A stretch of DNA of 20,011 nucleotides from an uncultured Verrucomicrobiota bacterium (GCA_946543025.1 CAMNLN010000019.1:1-20011), one strand, 5' to 3'. Counted from the stretch's first letter, positions 1 to 8,373 are shown. Notes: a model not told the origin generated them from the sequence alone. A program made the numbers and translations.

Positions 1-1
1 G

Positions 2-1597
2 CTCGCGCTCGTGCCAGGCCCGAAGGGCAACCGCAAGGACTTCTCGCGGGCGTGGATCGAGATTCCGCTTGTCTCTGCGCGTGCGACGCTTTTCAACTAC
101 TCGCCGGCCTCGTGGAGCAAACTCGACAACACGGGTGCCGTAAAAGGTCCGCTCGCGTGGCCGTTCCGTTGCGCCGTGTGGCTGGGCGACGAGGACGCGG
201 GGCTGTGCTGGTTCTGCGAGAGCGACGAGGCGTTCTCGCCGGCCGATCCCGCGCGGACGATCGAGGTGCTGCCGGGCACGGACGCCACGATTCTGCGCAT
301 CCGCCTCGCAGAGAAGGCCACAGTGCTGCCGTCCACCTGGACCTTCGGCCTCCAGGCGACGCCGGTGAAGCCGTTCCCGAAGCGCTTCAACGCGAACCAC
401 ACGGTCCACGCGCCGCCGATGGGCGCGGGCATCACGATCAAGCGTCCGGAGGTGTGGTGGACCGCGCAGCGGGCGTTTCCGGAGGGAAAGATCAAGGAGA
501 CGCTCGACGCCGTCGCGAAGGCCGGCACGAAGACGGTGGTGTTTCATGAGGACTGGATACCCGTGCAGAACAATCCGACGCCGCGCGCAGACTTCAAGGC
601 GATCGTCGATGCCTGCCATGCGCGCGGGATGAAGGTTCTCGTCTATCAGGGCTACGAGCTCTCGCCGCTCGATCCGGCGTGGGGCGACCATCACGCGGAA
701 TGGCTCGGAAAGAACAAGGACGGGAAGTACGTGAGCCACTGGTTCCGCGAACCGGGCCAGCGCGACTATTGCGTCTGCTACAACAGCGACTTCGCTGCCG
801 TCTGGCTCGCGCGCGTGAGGGGGGCTTATGACGCGCTAGGACTCGACGGCGTCTATCTCGACAGCACGATCAGGCCGCGCGCGTGCGCGAACGAGCGGCA
901 CGGTTGCGGCTGGCGCGACGCGGAAGGCAAGCTGCACGTCACCTATCCGTTCTTCGCCGTGCGAAGGATGATGCGCGAGCTGTACGAATTCGTGCAGGCG
1001 CGTGGCGGCCGCATCGACGCGCACCAGAGCGGCTACGTCTGCCCCGCCACGCTCGCGTTCGCGCACTCCTACTGGGACGGCGAGCAGATCGCGGTGGGCG
1101 GCAACCGAAAGGACATCCGCAAGGAATTGAACATCGACGCCTTTCGTGCCGAGTTCATGGGCCGCAACCACGGCGTGCCGTGCGAGTTCCTCGCCTACGA
1201 GAAGCCCGGCTGGAGCTACGACGACGCGCTCGCGATCACGCTCCTGCACGACGTGATGGTGCGTCCGTGCGGGTTTGCCGCCGTGCCGCGCCTCGCCCCG
1301 CTGTGGAAGGCGCTGGACGACTTCGGAGCGGCGGATGCGGAATGGACGCCCTACTGGAAGGAACCGGTTGCCGTGTCGCCAGCCTCGGTGAAGGCGAGCG
1401 TCTACCGTAAGGACGGCGAATCGCTCATCGTCGTCTCCAACGTCTCCGCCGAAGAGGCCGTGACGGCCGAAATGTCGCTCCCCGCGACCGCCACGCGCGC
1501 AATCGACGCGCTCTCCGGCAAGGACCTGGCTGTCAGCGGCGGCAAGGCCCGCGTCGAACTCGCCCCGTTCCGATATGTGCTGATACGCGTTCGCTAG
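2..1597 (+). CDS. GH123-like glycoside hydrolase (5' partial)
   Basis: The reading frame is open to the left edge, so the true start lies outside the window. The visible 531 codons show an N-terminal beta-rich part that ends in a WLGDEDAGLCWFCESD stretch (about 57-72, counted from the GTG at 11). That stretch is typical of the DUF6067/GH123 N-terminal domain. A TIM-barrel-like catalytic part follows, with HEDW (179-182), GVYLDST (280-286) and SYWDGEQ (353-359), and a short beta domain closes the protein. Known GH123 enzymes are exo-beta-N-acetylgalactosaminidases, but this branch of the superfamily is wide and the substrate here cannot be read from sequence. The protein is presumably exported; the signal peptide would lie upstream. 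The next gene starts 91 bases downstream behind its own promoter. I am fairly sure of a glycosidase fold and less sure of the family number. Confidence 0.72.
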   Translation, partial: LALVPGPKGNRKDFSRAWIEIPLVSARATLFNYSPASWSKLDNTGAVKGPLAWPFRCAVWLGDEDAGLCWFCESDEAFSPADPARTIEVLPGTDATILRIRLAEKATVLPSTWTFGLQATPVKPFPKRFNANHTVHAPPMGAGITIKRPEVWWTAQRAFPEGKIKETLDAVAKAGTKTVVFHEDWIPVQNNPTPRADFKAIVDACHARGMKVLVYQGYELSPLDPAWGDHHAEWLGKNKDGKYVSHWFREPGQRDYCVCYNSDFAAVWLARVRGAYDALGLDGVYLDSTIRPRACANERHGCGWRDAEGKLHVTYPFFAVRRMMRELYEFVQARGGRIDAHQSGYVCPATLAFAHSYWDGEQIAVGGNRKDIRKELNIDAFRAEFMGRNHGVPCEFLAYEKPGWSYDDALAITLLHDVMVRPCGFAAVPRLAPLWKALDDFGAADAEWTPYWKEPVAVSPASVKASVYRKDGESLIVVSNVSAEEAVTAEMSLPATATRAIDALSGKDLAVSGGKARVELAPFRYVLIRVR

Positions 1598-1652
1598 GCG
1601 ACTGATGCCTTTGACGAATAGGGATTCGGACGGTGGGCCGCCAAATGCCGGA

Positions 1653-1682
1653 TTGCGGAAGAGGGGGGAGATTTGCTACAAT
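1653..1682 (+). promoter_or_regulatory. Promoter of the outer-membrane barrel gene
   Basis: TTGCGG (1653-1658) and TACAAT (1677-1682) are separated by 18 bases, and TGC stands directly before the -10 hexamer (extended -10). The hexamer ends only 6 bases before the ATG at 1689, so transcription should begin at or next to the start codon. The purine-rich GGGGGGAG lies inside the promoter spacer and could not act as a ribosome-binding site on that transcript. Confidence 0.5.
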
Positions 1683-1688
1683 TGCCAC

Positions 1689-2252
1689 ATGAAAAAAACA
1701 TTTGCAACATTATTCTTTCTGATCCTGGTGCTGCCGGGCGTTGCCGAAGAGGAGTCCGACGGGTTTCCGTCGGCTTACCTGGGGGCGTCGGGCGGCATCT
1801 TCCTGCCGGGCAACGGCAGCTCGCTGAAGCGGGCGGCGATGGCGTCCGCGCGCGGCGGCTGGTACCTTTCGGACAACTTGGCGCTTGAGCTGGAGGGAGG
1901 CTGTGCGCCAAATGCCGCGTCTTCGCGCGGCGGCAACGCGACGGTGACGGCATTCGCCGCGCGCGGACTCTTCCACCTGACGGGCATCGAGGAGTTTGAC
2001 CTGCTCTTCGGCTGCGAGCGGTTCGACCCGTTCGTCACCTTCGGCGCGGCGGCGCTCTTCGCCTCGCGGCACGCGTTCGCGGACGGCTCGCACCGCACCG
2101 CGATCGGCCCGACGGCGGGCGTGGGCGCGTTCTACCACCTGACGGATCGCTGGAGCCTGCGCTTCGACGCCACGGCGGCGATGTCCGTCGACACGCCCTG
2201 CGGGATGGCCTACGGCCTTGCGCTCGGTCTTCAGTGGAACTTCGGAGAATAA
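1689..2252 (+). CDS. Outer-membrane beta-barrel protein
   Basis: A 187-aa protein with a clean Sec signal peptide (MKKTF, hydrophobic core, cleavage probably after VAE or nearby). The rest alternates hydrophobic and polar residues in short strands rich in Gly and aromatic residues. The C-terminus, GLALGLQWNFGE, resembles the last strand of OmpA/OprF-type barrels, which the BAM complex recognises. A small 8-strand barrel is the best guess; no peptidoglycan-binding domain follows. I chose the ATG at 1689, not the in-frame ATG at 1605, because the signal peptide begins there and a promoter abuts it. Only 3 bases separate its stop from the metallophosphoesterase, so the two are probably co-transcribed. 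The function (structural, adhesin or pore) is not visible. Confidence 0.72.
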   Translation: MKKTFATLFFLILVLPGVAEEESDGFPSAYLGASGGIFLPGNGSSLKRAAMASARGGWYLSDNLALELEGGCAPNAASSRGGNATVTAFAARGLFHLTGIEEFDLLFGCERFDPFVTFGAAALFASRHAFADGSHRTAIGPTAGVGAFYHLTDRWSLRFDATAAMSVDTPCGMAYGLALGLQWNFGE

Positions 2253-2255
2253 GAC

Positions 2256-3758
2256 ATGAACGTCTCAAGACGGTTTTTCATCGGCGGGCTGGGCGCGTTC
2301 GCGCTTGCGCCGAACAGGATTTTCGCGGCGAAGCCGGGCGTCTTCACGGACGGCAAGCCGCTCCTTTCGTTCGGCGCGCTCTCCGACGTGCACTTCTGCC
2401 TCGCCAAGGGCGGCGCGTCGCTGCGGGAGCCGTACGGCGCCGAGACGCTCGAGAAGGCGTTCGCCTGGTTCCGCGACAACGGCGTGGACGCCGTGACGAT
2501 CGCCGGCGACATGGCGCACAGCGGCCTCGCGGGCGAGCTGAAGGCGATCGCGGACGTCTGGTTCAAGATATTTCCGGATGACAAGTCGCCGGACGGGCGG
2601 CGCGTGGAGCGCGTGTTCGTGTTCGGCAACCACGACTGGTCCAGCCCCGGTCGCGCGAAGGCCGTTTATCCGGATGCGGCGGAATGCAAGGCCAACCTGC
2701 TCGTCGCCGATCCGAAGAAGTGGTGGCGCGAAATATTCCACGAGGAGTGGACGCCATTCTTCGAGAAGACCGTCAACGGATATCCGTTCATCGGCGCGCA
2801 CTGGTGCCACGGCGGTTGCAACGGCAAGAGCGAGAAGTTCACGAAGGGGATGAAGGAGTTTTACGCCGCCCGCAAGGAGCCGTTCGACCCGGCGAAGCCG
2901 TTCTTCCACGTGCAGCACCCGCATCCGCGCGGCACGGTGCACGGCGAGAAGGTGTGGGGGCAGGACGACGGCACGACGCCGAGCATCCTTTCGTCCTATC
3001 CGAACGCGATCGCGTTCTCCGGCCATTCGCACACCTCGCTCACCGACGAGCGCGCGATCTGGCAGGGAGCGTTCACGTCCGTGGGCTGCGCCTCGCTGCG
3101 CAACGTCTCGCAAGGTACGCCGGGGGCGATTTGGCTTCAAGGCGGACTTGAGAACGCCCGTACGCCGAAGGGGAAGCTTTACGCGAAGCAGAACGGAATC
3201 AAGGCGATGGGCGTGACAAACCTGATGGATTGCCGCCAGGGGCAGCTGGTGCGCGTCTACGCCGACCGCGTGGTCTTCTCGCGGCGCGAGTTCATGACGG
3301 GTGCGGCGCTCGGCGACGACCTGGTGATGCCGTTGCCGGCGGCGGAGAAGAAGCCGTTCTCGTTCCCGTCGCGCGCGGCCAAGGCGGTGGCGCCGGAGTT
3401 CCCCAAAGAGGCGAAACTGACGGTCACGCGCACGAAGGGCCCGTTGCGCGACAAGAAACGGAAACAGGCGGACCTGTGGGAAGTGACGATCCCGGCCGCG
3501 ACGGCGGTCCGCTCGGCGCGCGCGGGCGTCTACGAAGTGACGGCGACCGGCGCGGACGGAAAAGAACATGTGTTTGCCATGGCGGTTCCCGGATATCGCT
3601 TCCCGCTTTCCGACCCGCGCGCGTCCGCGCCAAGCGTCTTCCGCGTCGCGTGCTCGCGTCTGCCGGCGGACGGGGTGGCGTTCTCGGTGCGGGCGATCTC
3701 CTGCTGGGGCAAGAAGTCCGCGCCGCTGGTTGCCAAAACTCAGGAGGCGGGCGCGTGA
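2256..3758 (+). CDS. Tat-exported calcineurin-like metallophosphoesterase
   Basis: A 500-aa protein that starts with a twin-arginine signal (SRRFFIGG, residues 4-11, then a hydrophobic stretch to about residue 24), so it is folded in the cytoplasm and exported. The metal-binding motifs of the calcineurin-like phosphoesterase family appear in order: SDVH (43-46), GD (84-85), GNHD (124-127), HVQHPHP (218-224) and GHSH (256-259). All the usual ligands are present, so it should be active with two metal ions. The C-terminal part (about 380-500) is beta-rich and Ig-like, as in secreted members of the family. The substrate is unknown: a phosphodiester, nucleotide or lipid head group are all possible. 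A GGAG lies about 10 bases before the ATG. Its TGA overlaps the GTG start of the LptF/G gene, which implies translational coupling. Confidence 0.87.
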   Translation: MNVSRRFFIGGLGAFALAPNRIFAAKPGVFTDGKPLLSFGALSDVHFCLAKGGASLREPYGAETLEKAFAWFRDNGVDAVTIAGDMAHSGLAGELKAIADVWFKIFPDDKSPDGRRVERVFVFGNHDWSSPGRAKAVYPDAAECKANLLVADPKKWWREIFHEEWTPFFEKTVNGYPFIGAHWCHGGCNGKSEKFTKGMKEFYAARKEPFDPAKPFFHVQHPHPRGTVHGEKVWGQDDGTTPSILSSYPNAIAFSGHSHTSLTDERAIWQGAFTSVGCASLRNVSQGTPGAIWLQGGLENARTPKGKLYAKQNGIKAMGVTNLMDCRQGQLVRVYADRVVFSRREFMTGAALGDDLVMPLPAAEKKPFSFPSRAAKAVAPEFPKEAKLTVTRTKGPLRDKKRKQADLWEVTIPAATAVRSARAGVYEVTATGADGKEHVFAMAVPGYRFPLSDPRASAPSVFRVACSRLPADGVAFSVRAISCWGKKSAPLVAKTQEAGA

Positions 3759-4912
3759 AGACTCTCGAACGGTACGTGTTCGGGGCGTTTCTCTCGTCCT
3801 TCCTGCTCGCCTTTCTCGTGCTCACCTTCGTGCTCACGATCGGGCTCTTCGTGCAGATCGTGGGCTACATCCTGGACGGCATCCCGTTCGACCTCGTGGG
3901 GCGGTTTGCGCTCGTGAGCTTTCCCGAGACGATGCAGTGGACGATCCCCATCGGACTGCTTGTCGCGTCTATTCTCGTCTTTTCTCGCATGTCGGCGGAT
4001 AGCGAGATCGCCGCGATGCGCGCCTGCGGCGTCAACCTGCTCACGGTCATGCGATGGCCGCTCGCTTTTGCTGCGCTCTGCACGTTGGCGGGGTTTTTCA
4101 TCAACAACGAGATCGTGCCGCGCGGGCACGAGGTACGGCGCGACCTCGTCAAGCGCCTCTCCGTGGGAGCGGGCCTGGATCTGCTGGAACCTGGTCGAGT
4201 CATCGATGATTTCCCGAAGGTAAAGATCTACTGCGACGACAAGCAGGACGGAAAACTCATCAACCTCGTCGTCCTCGACTATTCCAACCCTCGCTTCGAC
4301 CGCATGATCACCGCCACGACGGCCGAGGTGTCGCGCGTCGGACGCGACCTTGTGCTGCACATGCGGGGGTTGACGGTGGATCCGATGGACGAGGCGCATC
4401 CGGGCTTGGTGCGCGTGGAGAACTACAGATACCATGTGAAGGACGCGCTCAAGGATGGAAAGTACAAGCGCCGCGAGAAGGACTACACGCTGCTGCCGCG
4501 CATGACGGAGGACGGCGTCGTGCGGAGCGAGATGCTGCATGCGATCGCAAAGGCGAAGCAGGAGGTCAAGGAATCCAAGGCGAAGAGTTCGGAGGAGACC
4601 AAGGGCAAGGCGCGCCGCCTGGCGCGGCGAAAGCTCAGCGACCTCAAGACCGAGTTCATGAAGCGATGGGTGTCGGCCTTCGCCTCGCTCTGCTTCGTGC
4701 TGATTGGTGTGCCGCTCGGCATCCGGGCGCAGCGGCGCGAATCGACGATCGGCATGGCAATTGCGCTCGTGGTGGCTCTCGCCTACAATCTTCTTGAGCT
4801 GTTGATGACGAGCCTCTCGAAGAACTACGTCGTGCATCCCGAAATCCTGATCTGGCTGCCTGTCGTGCTCTGCTTTGCGCTGGCGGCCCGACTGATTCCG
4901 AAGAACCTTTAG
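3755..4912 (+). CDS. LptF/LptG-family permease (YjgP/YjgQ)
   Basis: A 385-aa inner-membrane protein with the LptF/G layout. Transmembrane segments lie near 12-38, 52-75 and 98-118; a periplasmic beta-jellyroll-like domain spans about 140-250; a charged, Lys/Glu-rich linker (263-300) leads to three more membrane segments (303-323, 330-352, 362-380). FALVSFPETMQWTIPIGLLVA-like and SLCFVLIGVPLGI-like stretches match the family. LptF and LptG form the membrane part of the LptB2FG transporter, which extracts lipopolysaccharide for LptC. Sequence alone does not say which of the two this is, and no partner permease is adjacent. I chose the GTG at 3755 because CAGGAGG stands 7 bases before it and it overlaps the previous stop. 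A much longer upstream extension in this frame is only an unused open frame across the previous gene. Confidence 0.87.
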   Translation: MKTLERYVFGAFLSSFLLAFLVLTFVLTIGLFVQIVGYILDGIPFDLVGRFALVSFPETMQWTIPIGLLVASILVFSRMSADSEIAAMRACGVNLLTVMRWPLAFAALCTLAGFFINNEIVPRGHEVRRDLVKRLSVGAGLDLLEPGRVIDDFPKVKIYCDDKQDGKLINLVVLDYSNPRFDRMITATTAEVSRVGRDLVLHMRGLTVDPMDEAHPGLVRVENYRYHVKDALKDGKYKRREKDYTLLPRMTEDGVVRSEMLHAIAKAKQEVKESKAKSSEETKGKARRLARRKLSDLKTEFMKRWVSAFASLCFVLIGVPLGIRAQRRESTIGMAIALVVALAYNLLELLMTSLSKNYVVHPEILIWLPVVLCFALAARLIPKNL

Positions 4913-4920
4913 CATTCCAC

Positions 4921-5763
4921 ATGAAAGACGAATTGACAATCGCGCTCGACGCCCAGACGAAGCTAGTCGTGACGGCGGCCGACTGCACGGATGCGGCAGG
5001 ATCGCTCGCCCGTGCGCATCTCTCGGGGCCGACGGCCTCTCATTACCTCGCGCAGGCGCTTGCGGGCGCGGCGCTCCTGGGGGCGGAATGTTCCGCCGAC
5101 GACGAGACGGTGACTTTCCGACTCGACTGCCCAGGCCCGCTGGAGGGATTTTTGACGGAGGCGACCGTGGCGGGAACGCTACGCGGCTACACGAAGAAGA
5201 AGATATTGAACGACTTCGACGGCCTCGGCGCGCCAAAGGATCCTGTCGTGCTGGGAAAGAACGGCACGTTCGAGGTAATCCGCTCCGTGCCGGGAAGCAT
5301 CCTCGGCTCGGGCGCGGTGGCCATTGGGATCGGCAGTCGTCAGGCGGTGGCGGCTGGTCTGGACGCGTATTTCGCGCAGTCTCTCCAACGGCGGGGGCGC
5401 ACCGCCGTTGTCGCCGCGGCGGGGGACGACGGCGTACCCGTCTATGCGCGTGGGCTGATGGTGGAGTGTCCGCCGGACGGTGACGCGGAGGCGTTCGCGC
5501 GCGTGGCGGAGACATTTGCGTCGCTCGCGGCGGCAAAAGCGCTCGCGGCGGCGTCCGTCTCCATCCGCACGTTACTCAAGAAGCTGGGACTGCCGCAGGC
5601 GGAGATCCGCCAGACGAAGCCGCTCGTCTTCGCGTGCCGCTGCAGCGCGGACCGCGCGGCGGCGATGCTGGCGGCCTTGCCGCCGGAAGAGCGCCGCGCG
5701 CTTCCTCCAAAGGTAGACGTCACCTGCCACATGTGCGGCCGCACCTGGACGGTCGTGACTTAA
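4921..5763 (+). CDS. hslO: Redox-regulated chaperone Hsp33
   Basis: A 280-aa protein with the Hsp33 layout: an N-terminal substrate-binding domain (RGYT at 88-91, and a G-T-F-E-V-I-R-S stretch near 115-122), a helical linker, and a C-terminal zinc switch. The four zinc cysteines are Cys239, Cys241, Cys269 and Cys272, that is CxC, 27 residues, then CxxC, the classical spacing. In known Hsp33, oxidation releases zinc and unfolds the linker, which turns on holdase activity in the cytoplasm under oxidative stress. The gene follows the permease by 8 bases, so it is likely the last gene of that transcript. No clear Shine-Dalgarno site precedes the ATG. It ends 29 bases before the convergent secretion chaperone. 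Confidence 0.93.
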   Translation: MKDELTIALDAQTKLVVTAADCTDAAGSLARAHLSGPTASHYLAQALAGAALLGAECSADDETVTFRLDCPGPLEGFLTEATVAGTLRGYTKKKILNDFDGLGAPKDPVVLGKNGTFEVIRSVPGSILGSGAVAIGIGSRQAVAAGLDAYFAQSLQRRGRTAVVAAAGDDGVPVYARGLMVECPPDGDAEAFARVAETFASLAAAKALAAASVSIRTLLKKLGLPQAEIRQTKPLVFACRCSADRAAAMLAALPPEERRALPPKVDVTCHMCGRTWTVVT

Positions 5764-5792
5764 GCTTGCGTAGCGACGCCTTGCCTCGGGTC

Positions 5793-6239
5793 TCATGCCC
5801 GCATGAACGCCGACAGCGGAAGTGGCTCGTTTTGCGTCTCTTCTTGCGGACTCGGCCCGCCCGACTTCAGCTTTTCCGCGATTTCGTTCGCGACGCGGGC
5901 GAAGGCGACGAGCTTGTCAGCAAGGGCTTCCGCGGTAAGGTCGGCAAGCGGCTCGATACGCGAGTAGATGTACGCGTCGAGATACATGCCGAGGTGGCCG
6001 CCCAAGGTCTTCAGCCCGAACAGGTTGATCGAAAGGGCGGACCTCATCATCTCCTGATCGTGGGAGCCGTCGGCCATCGCGACAATGGTGTAGATGGTGG
6101 CCGACTCGCCGGTGGCGTCCGGCTTGATGAGCGTGAGGCGTCCCTCGACGGCGATCTCGGTGGTGCCGTCCGTGCCCGGCGCGAGTTCAAGGTCAAGTTC
6201 ATGTCCGAGTTCGGCTACAAGTTTCTCGCATGTGGTCAT
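5793..6239 (-). CDS. CesT/Tir-type type III secretion chaperone
   Basis: A 148-aa, acidic, small protein that fits class I type III secretion chaperones (CesT/SycE/Tir chaperone family) in size and pattern: an N-terminal helix with LGHELDLEL (11-19), a central beta part (26-55), then SALSINLFGLKTLGGHLGMYLD (68-88) followed by IEPLADLTAEALADKLVAFARVANEI (95-120). The family signature LLxANLFGxxTGGAxL...D...LS..LPL..L....L is clearly visible. These proteins act as cytoplasmic dimers that hold the N-terminal chaperone-binding region of an effector and deliver it to the secretion ATPase. The tail after residue 126 is low-complexity. GGAAAG precedes the ATG. It lies 29 bases downstream of the 682-aa gene on the same strand, the usual effector-chaperone layout, so that protein is its probable client. 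Confidence 0.8.
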   Translation of the reverse strand: MTTCEKLVAELGHELDLELAPGTDGTTEIAVEGRLTLIKPDATGESATIYTIVAMADGSHDQEMMRSALSINLFGLKTLGGHLGMYLDAYIYSRIEPLADLTAEALADKLVAFARVANEIAEKLKSGGPSPQEETQNEPLPLSAFMRA

Positions 6240-6268
6240 GGCTGTCTTTCCTTTCGGGAATTATCTTT

Positions 6269-8317
6269 CTAGCGTGCGGCGGCGATGTTGACGTGTATAT
6301 GCGATTCCACCGTTCCCTGGAAGCGATACGCCGGCGGAATGCGGTTTGTGGCGACGAACGCGCCCGAGTAGGAATTGTCGTCGGCGGCCGACACAGGGTT
6401 GGCGTCGAACTTGCTCCAATCGGCTTGCGCCAGCTTGTCGAGGTCGGCGGCCGAGATCCTCGTGGTCATTTCATACTCGATGTAGCTTGCATCGTCGAGA
6501 GGAATGTGTTCCGGCTTCCCGTTCTTGGCGACGGTCAGGAAGTCCGTGTTGGCTCTGTACTTCAGCGTCATGGTGATGTCGCCGTTTTCCTCGCGCCGGA
6601 TTGAATGTTCCTCCATGCGCGTGCTGCTCTTCTCCGAGAACGTGAACGGCGGCATCGCGCCGGTGGGATCGCGGTTGAGGCTCTGGGCGAACGCATTGAG
6701 CGTGATGCCGTTGCACGACTGGTTCATGACCGCCATCACGATGCTCGCCTTCATCTTGTCGGTCGGCGACGCGTTCGCGAACGTCGCGTTCGCGTCGCCC
6801 GTGATGACCTGGACGATCTTGTCCTTGCCGGCCGCGAGGTTTTGTGTTCCATTCGCGAGGAGGCTCCCGTCCGGCATGCGGACCTGTAGCGTTCGCGCGA
6901 GATCCACTTCGAAGGGAGACTGGTTTTCCGGCGCGGCAGATTGCGCCGCAAGCTGCTTGGCGATGTTCACTGCCTGCGACGCCGTTGCGTATTCGTTCAT
7001 CCTGGTGCGGAAATCTCCGATCTTTTCCGCGTATCGCATGATGCCTAGCTTGCCCGGCATTCCCCTGTCGCCGGTGACGATCTCCTGGACCAGGAACGAC
7101 GTTCTGACGGCGAGCGGTATCTTGGAAAGATCGGGCTCGCGGGGGCGCGGCAGCCGCTCGGTGGGGTTTTCCATTCCGAGGGACGACTTGATGTTTTCGG
7201 TCATGCGGGAGATCATGCCGATGACGTTTACGGCTTCGGGACTCACGGTCTGCGAGTCGTAGAAGGCAAGCAGGTTGCGTCCGTCCTCGGAGCTGAGCGC
7301 GGCGAGGATGTTGCGCTTCGTCTCTTCCGGCAAGGCGTCGATGGCGGCCGCCGTCAGGAGCATGCCCGCGGCCGAATTCTCGTCGGGTCCGCTGAGCGCG
7401 ATGTCGTGTGCCTCGAAGTCGTATGAGCTAATCGCCTTGGTGAAACTGCAGATCGCCTTGTGAATCTCGGTGACGGAGGACTGGGCGTTCAGCCTGTCGA
7501 GTCCCATCTTGGGCAGGGTCGTCCCGGCGTTTACGAGCTTGGTGGTGGTGCCGGCGGGGAACGGTCTCTGCATGGTGTGCAGGCTGTCGAGCACGAGGGC
7601 GCGCATGCGCGGACCGTGCGCCTCGCCCACTGCTTTTGCCTCGGCGAGCGTGCTGCGCACGTTCACCGCGATCGCCTGCAGGTCTGCGATGTCCCGGAGG
7701 CCCGCCGAACTTCTGCGGAAGCCGTCGCGCTCGAAGACGCCCCACAGCTCGTCCACACCACCCTCGACGTCGGCGAGACCGTCGAACATGTCCTGGACCA
7801 CCTGCTCGTACTGTGCGATTTCGCTCGCGAAGTCTTGATGGACGAATCCGCCCGGCGGCTCGTCCATCGTAAGCCGCGCGCGAACGAGGGTCTGAAACTC
7901 GCGCCATTTGTCGTCGCGTCCCTGGAAGCATGCCGGGACCTGATGGTTGGGATTCGCGAGGTGCGCCGTGATGCGTTGCGCCTGGGCCCTCTTGCGTTCC
8001 GTCGGGCCGCTCATGGCGTCCAGCTCGCCGATAATTGAGCGAATCTTCGTCGCGCTGATCGCGCGGTCGGTGCGTACCGCGTCGAGCAGGGCGGTCGCGC
8101 GCTGCTTGACGTCGTCGGCAAAGAAGTTCGGCTCGTTTTGTATCGCCTGCCGGATGGCCGCGATCGTCTGGGCGTTTTCGGCCACCGCCGAGCGGAAGCC
8201 GAAGAACGACTTCAGGCGGTGCGCGAAGCCTTGCTTCTGGACGGCGCCGCTGTCGGTAACGGTGAATTGGCTGATGTCGGCGCCCATGGTGCGCAGAGAT
8301 TGGATATCCAATGGCAT
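6269..8317 (-). CDS. Putative type III secretion effector
   Basis: I do not recognise this 682-aa protein by domain. It has no Sec or Tat signal and no transmembrane segment. The first 30 residues are rich in Ser, Thr, Gln and Asp, as is common for type III secretion signals. FAHRLKSFFGFRSAVAENAQTI-like sequence (31-52) could be the chaperone-binding region. The middle (50-460) is mostly predicted helical and polar, with a linker rich in Pro and Arg near 386-400. The last 130 residues (560-682) look beta-rich and could be a separate domain. Only three cysteines occur (130, 290, 535). AAGGAG stands 6 bases before the ATG, and a near-consensus promoter lies upstream. The effector call is inferred from the secretion chaperone immediately downstream. 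A structural cytoplasmic protein that happens to neighbour the chaperone remains possible. Confidence 0.6.
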   Translation of the reverse strand: MPLDIQSLRTMGADISQFTVTDSGAVQKQGFAHRLKSFFGFRSAVAENAQTIAAIRQAIQNEPNFFADDVKQRATALLDAVRTDRAISATKIRSIIGELDAMSGPTERKRAQAQRITAHLANPNHQVPACFQGRDDKWREFQTLVRARLTMDEPPGGFVHQDFASEIAQYEQVVQDMFDGLADVEGGVDELWGVFERDGFRRSSAGLRDIADLQAIAVNVRSTLAEAKAVGEAHGPRMRALVLDSLHTMQRPFPAGTTTKLVNAGTTLPKMGLDRLNAQSSVTEIHKAICSFTKAISSYDFEAHDIALSGPDENSAAGMLLTAAAIDALPEETKRNILAALSSEDGRNLLAFYDSQTVSPEAVNVIGMISRMTENIKSSLGMENPTERLPRPREPDLSKIPLAVRTSFLVQEIVTGDRGMPGKLGIMRYAEKIGDFRTRMNEYATASQAVNIAKQLAAQSAAPENQSPFEVDLARTLQVRMPDGSLLANGTQNLAAGKDKIVQVITGDANATFANASPTDKMKASIVMAVMNQSCNGITLNAFAQSLNRDPTGAMPPFTFSEKSSTRMEEHSIRREENGDITMTLKYRANTDFLTVAKNGKPEHIPLDDASYIEYEMTTRISAADLDKLAQADWSKFDANPVSAADDNSYSGAFVATNRIPPAYRFQGTVESHIHVNIAAAR

Positions 8318-8344
8318 TGCAGACTCCTTGTTTTAGTTGGCGGC

Positions 8345-8373
8345 ATTATGCCAAAAACCGGCTGGACTGTCAA
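8345..8373 (-). promoter_or_regulatory. Near-consensus promoter of the effector-chaperone pair
   Basis: Read on the minus strand, TTGACA (8373-8368) is followed after exactly 17 bases by CATAAT (8350-8345), with TGG directly before the -10. This is the best sigma-70-type match in the window. The -10 lies inside an 11-base palindrome, GGCATTATGCC (8342-8352), which could be an operator. The start codon is 27 bases downstream, with AAGGAG in between. Confidence 0.72.

Noticed and set aside
2265..3569. 434-codon minus-strand open frame opposite the metallophosphoesterase
   Set aside because: The composition is dominated by Arg and Ala with no family resemblance; the opposite strand encodes a complete phosphoesterase with all motifs.
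3230..3754. 175-residue N-terminal extension of the permease frame
   Set aside because: It overlaps the phosphoesterase gene, reads as Arg/Gly-rich noise, and a proper GTG with CAGGAGG lies at 3755.
3740..5536. 598-codon open frame on the minus strand across the permease and Hsp33 genes
   Set aside because: It is antisense to two clear genes, is extremely rich in Arg, Pro and His, and shows no domain. Such frames arise from GC-rich codon use.
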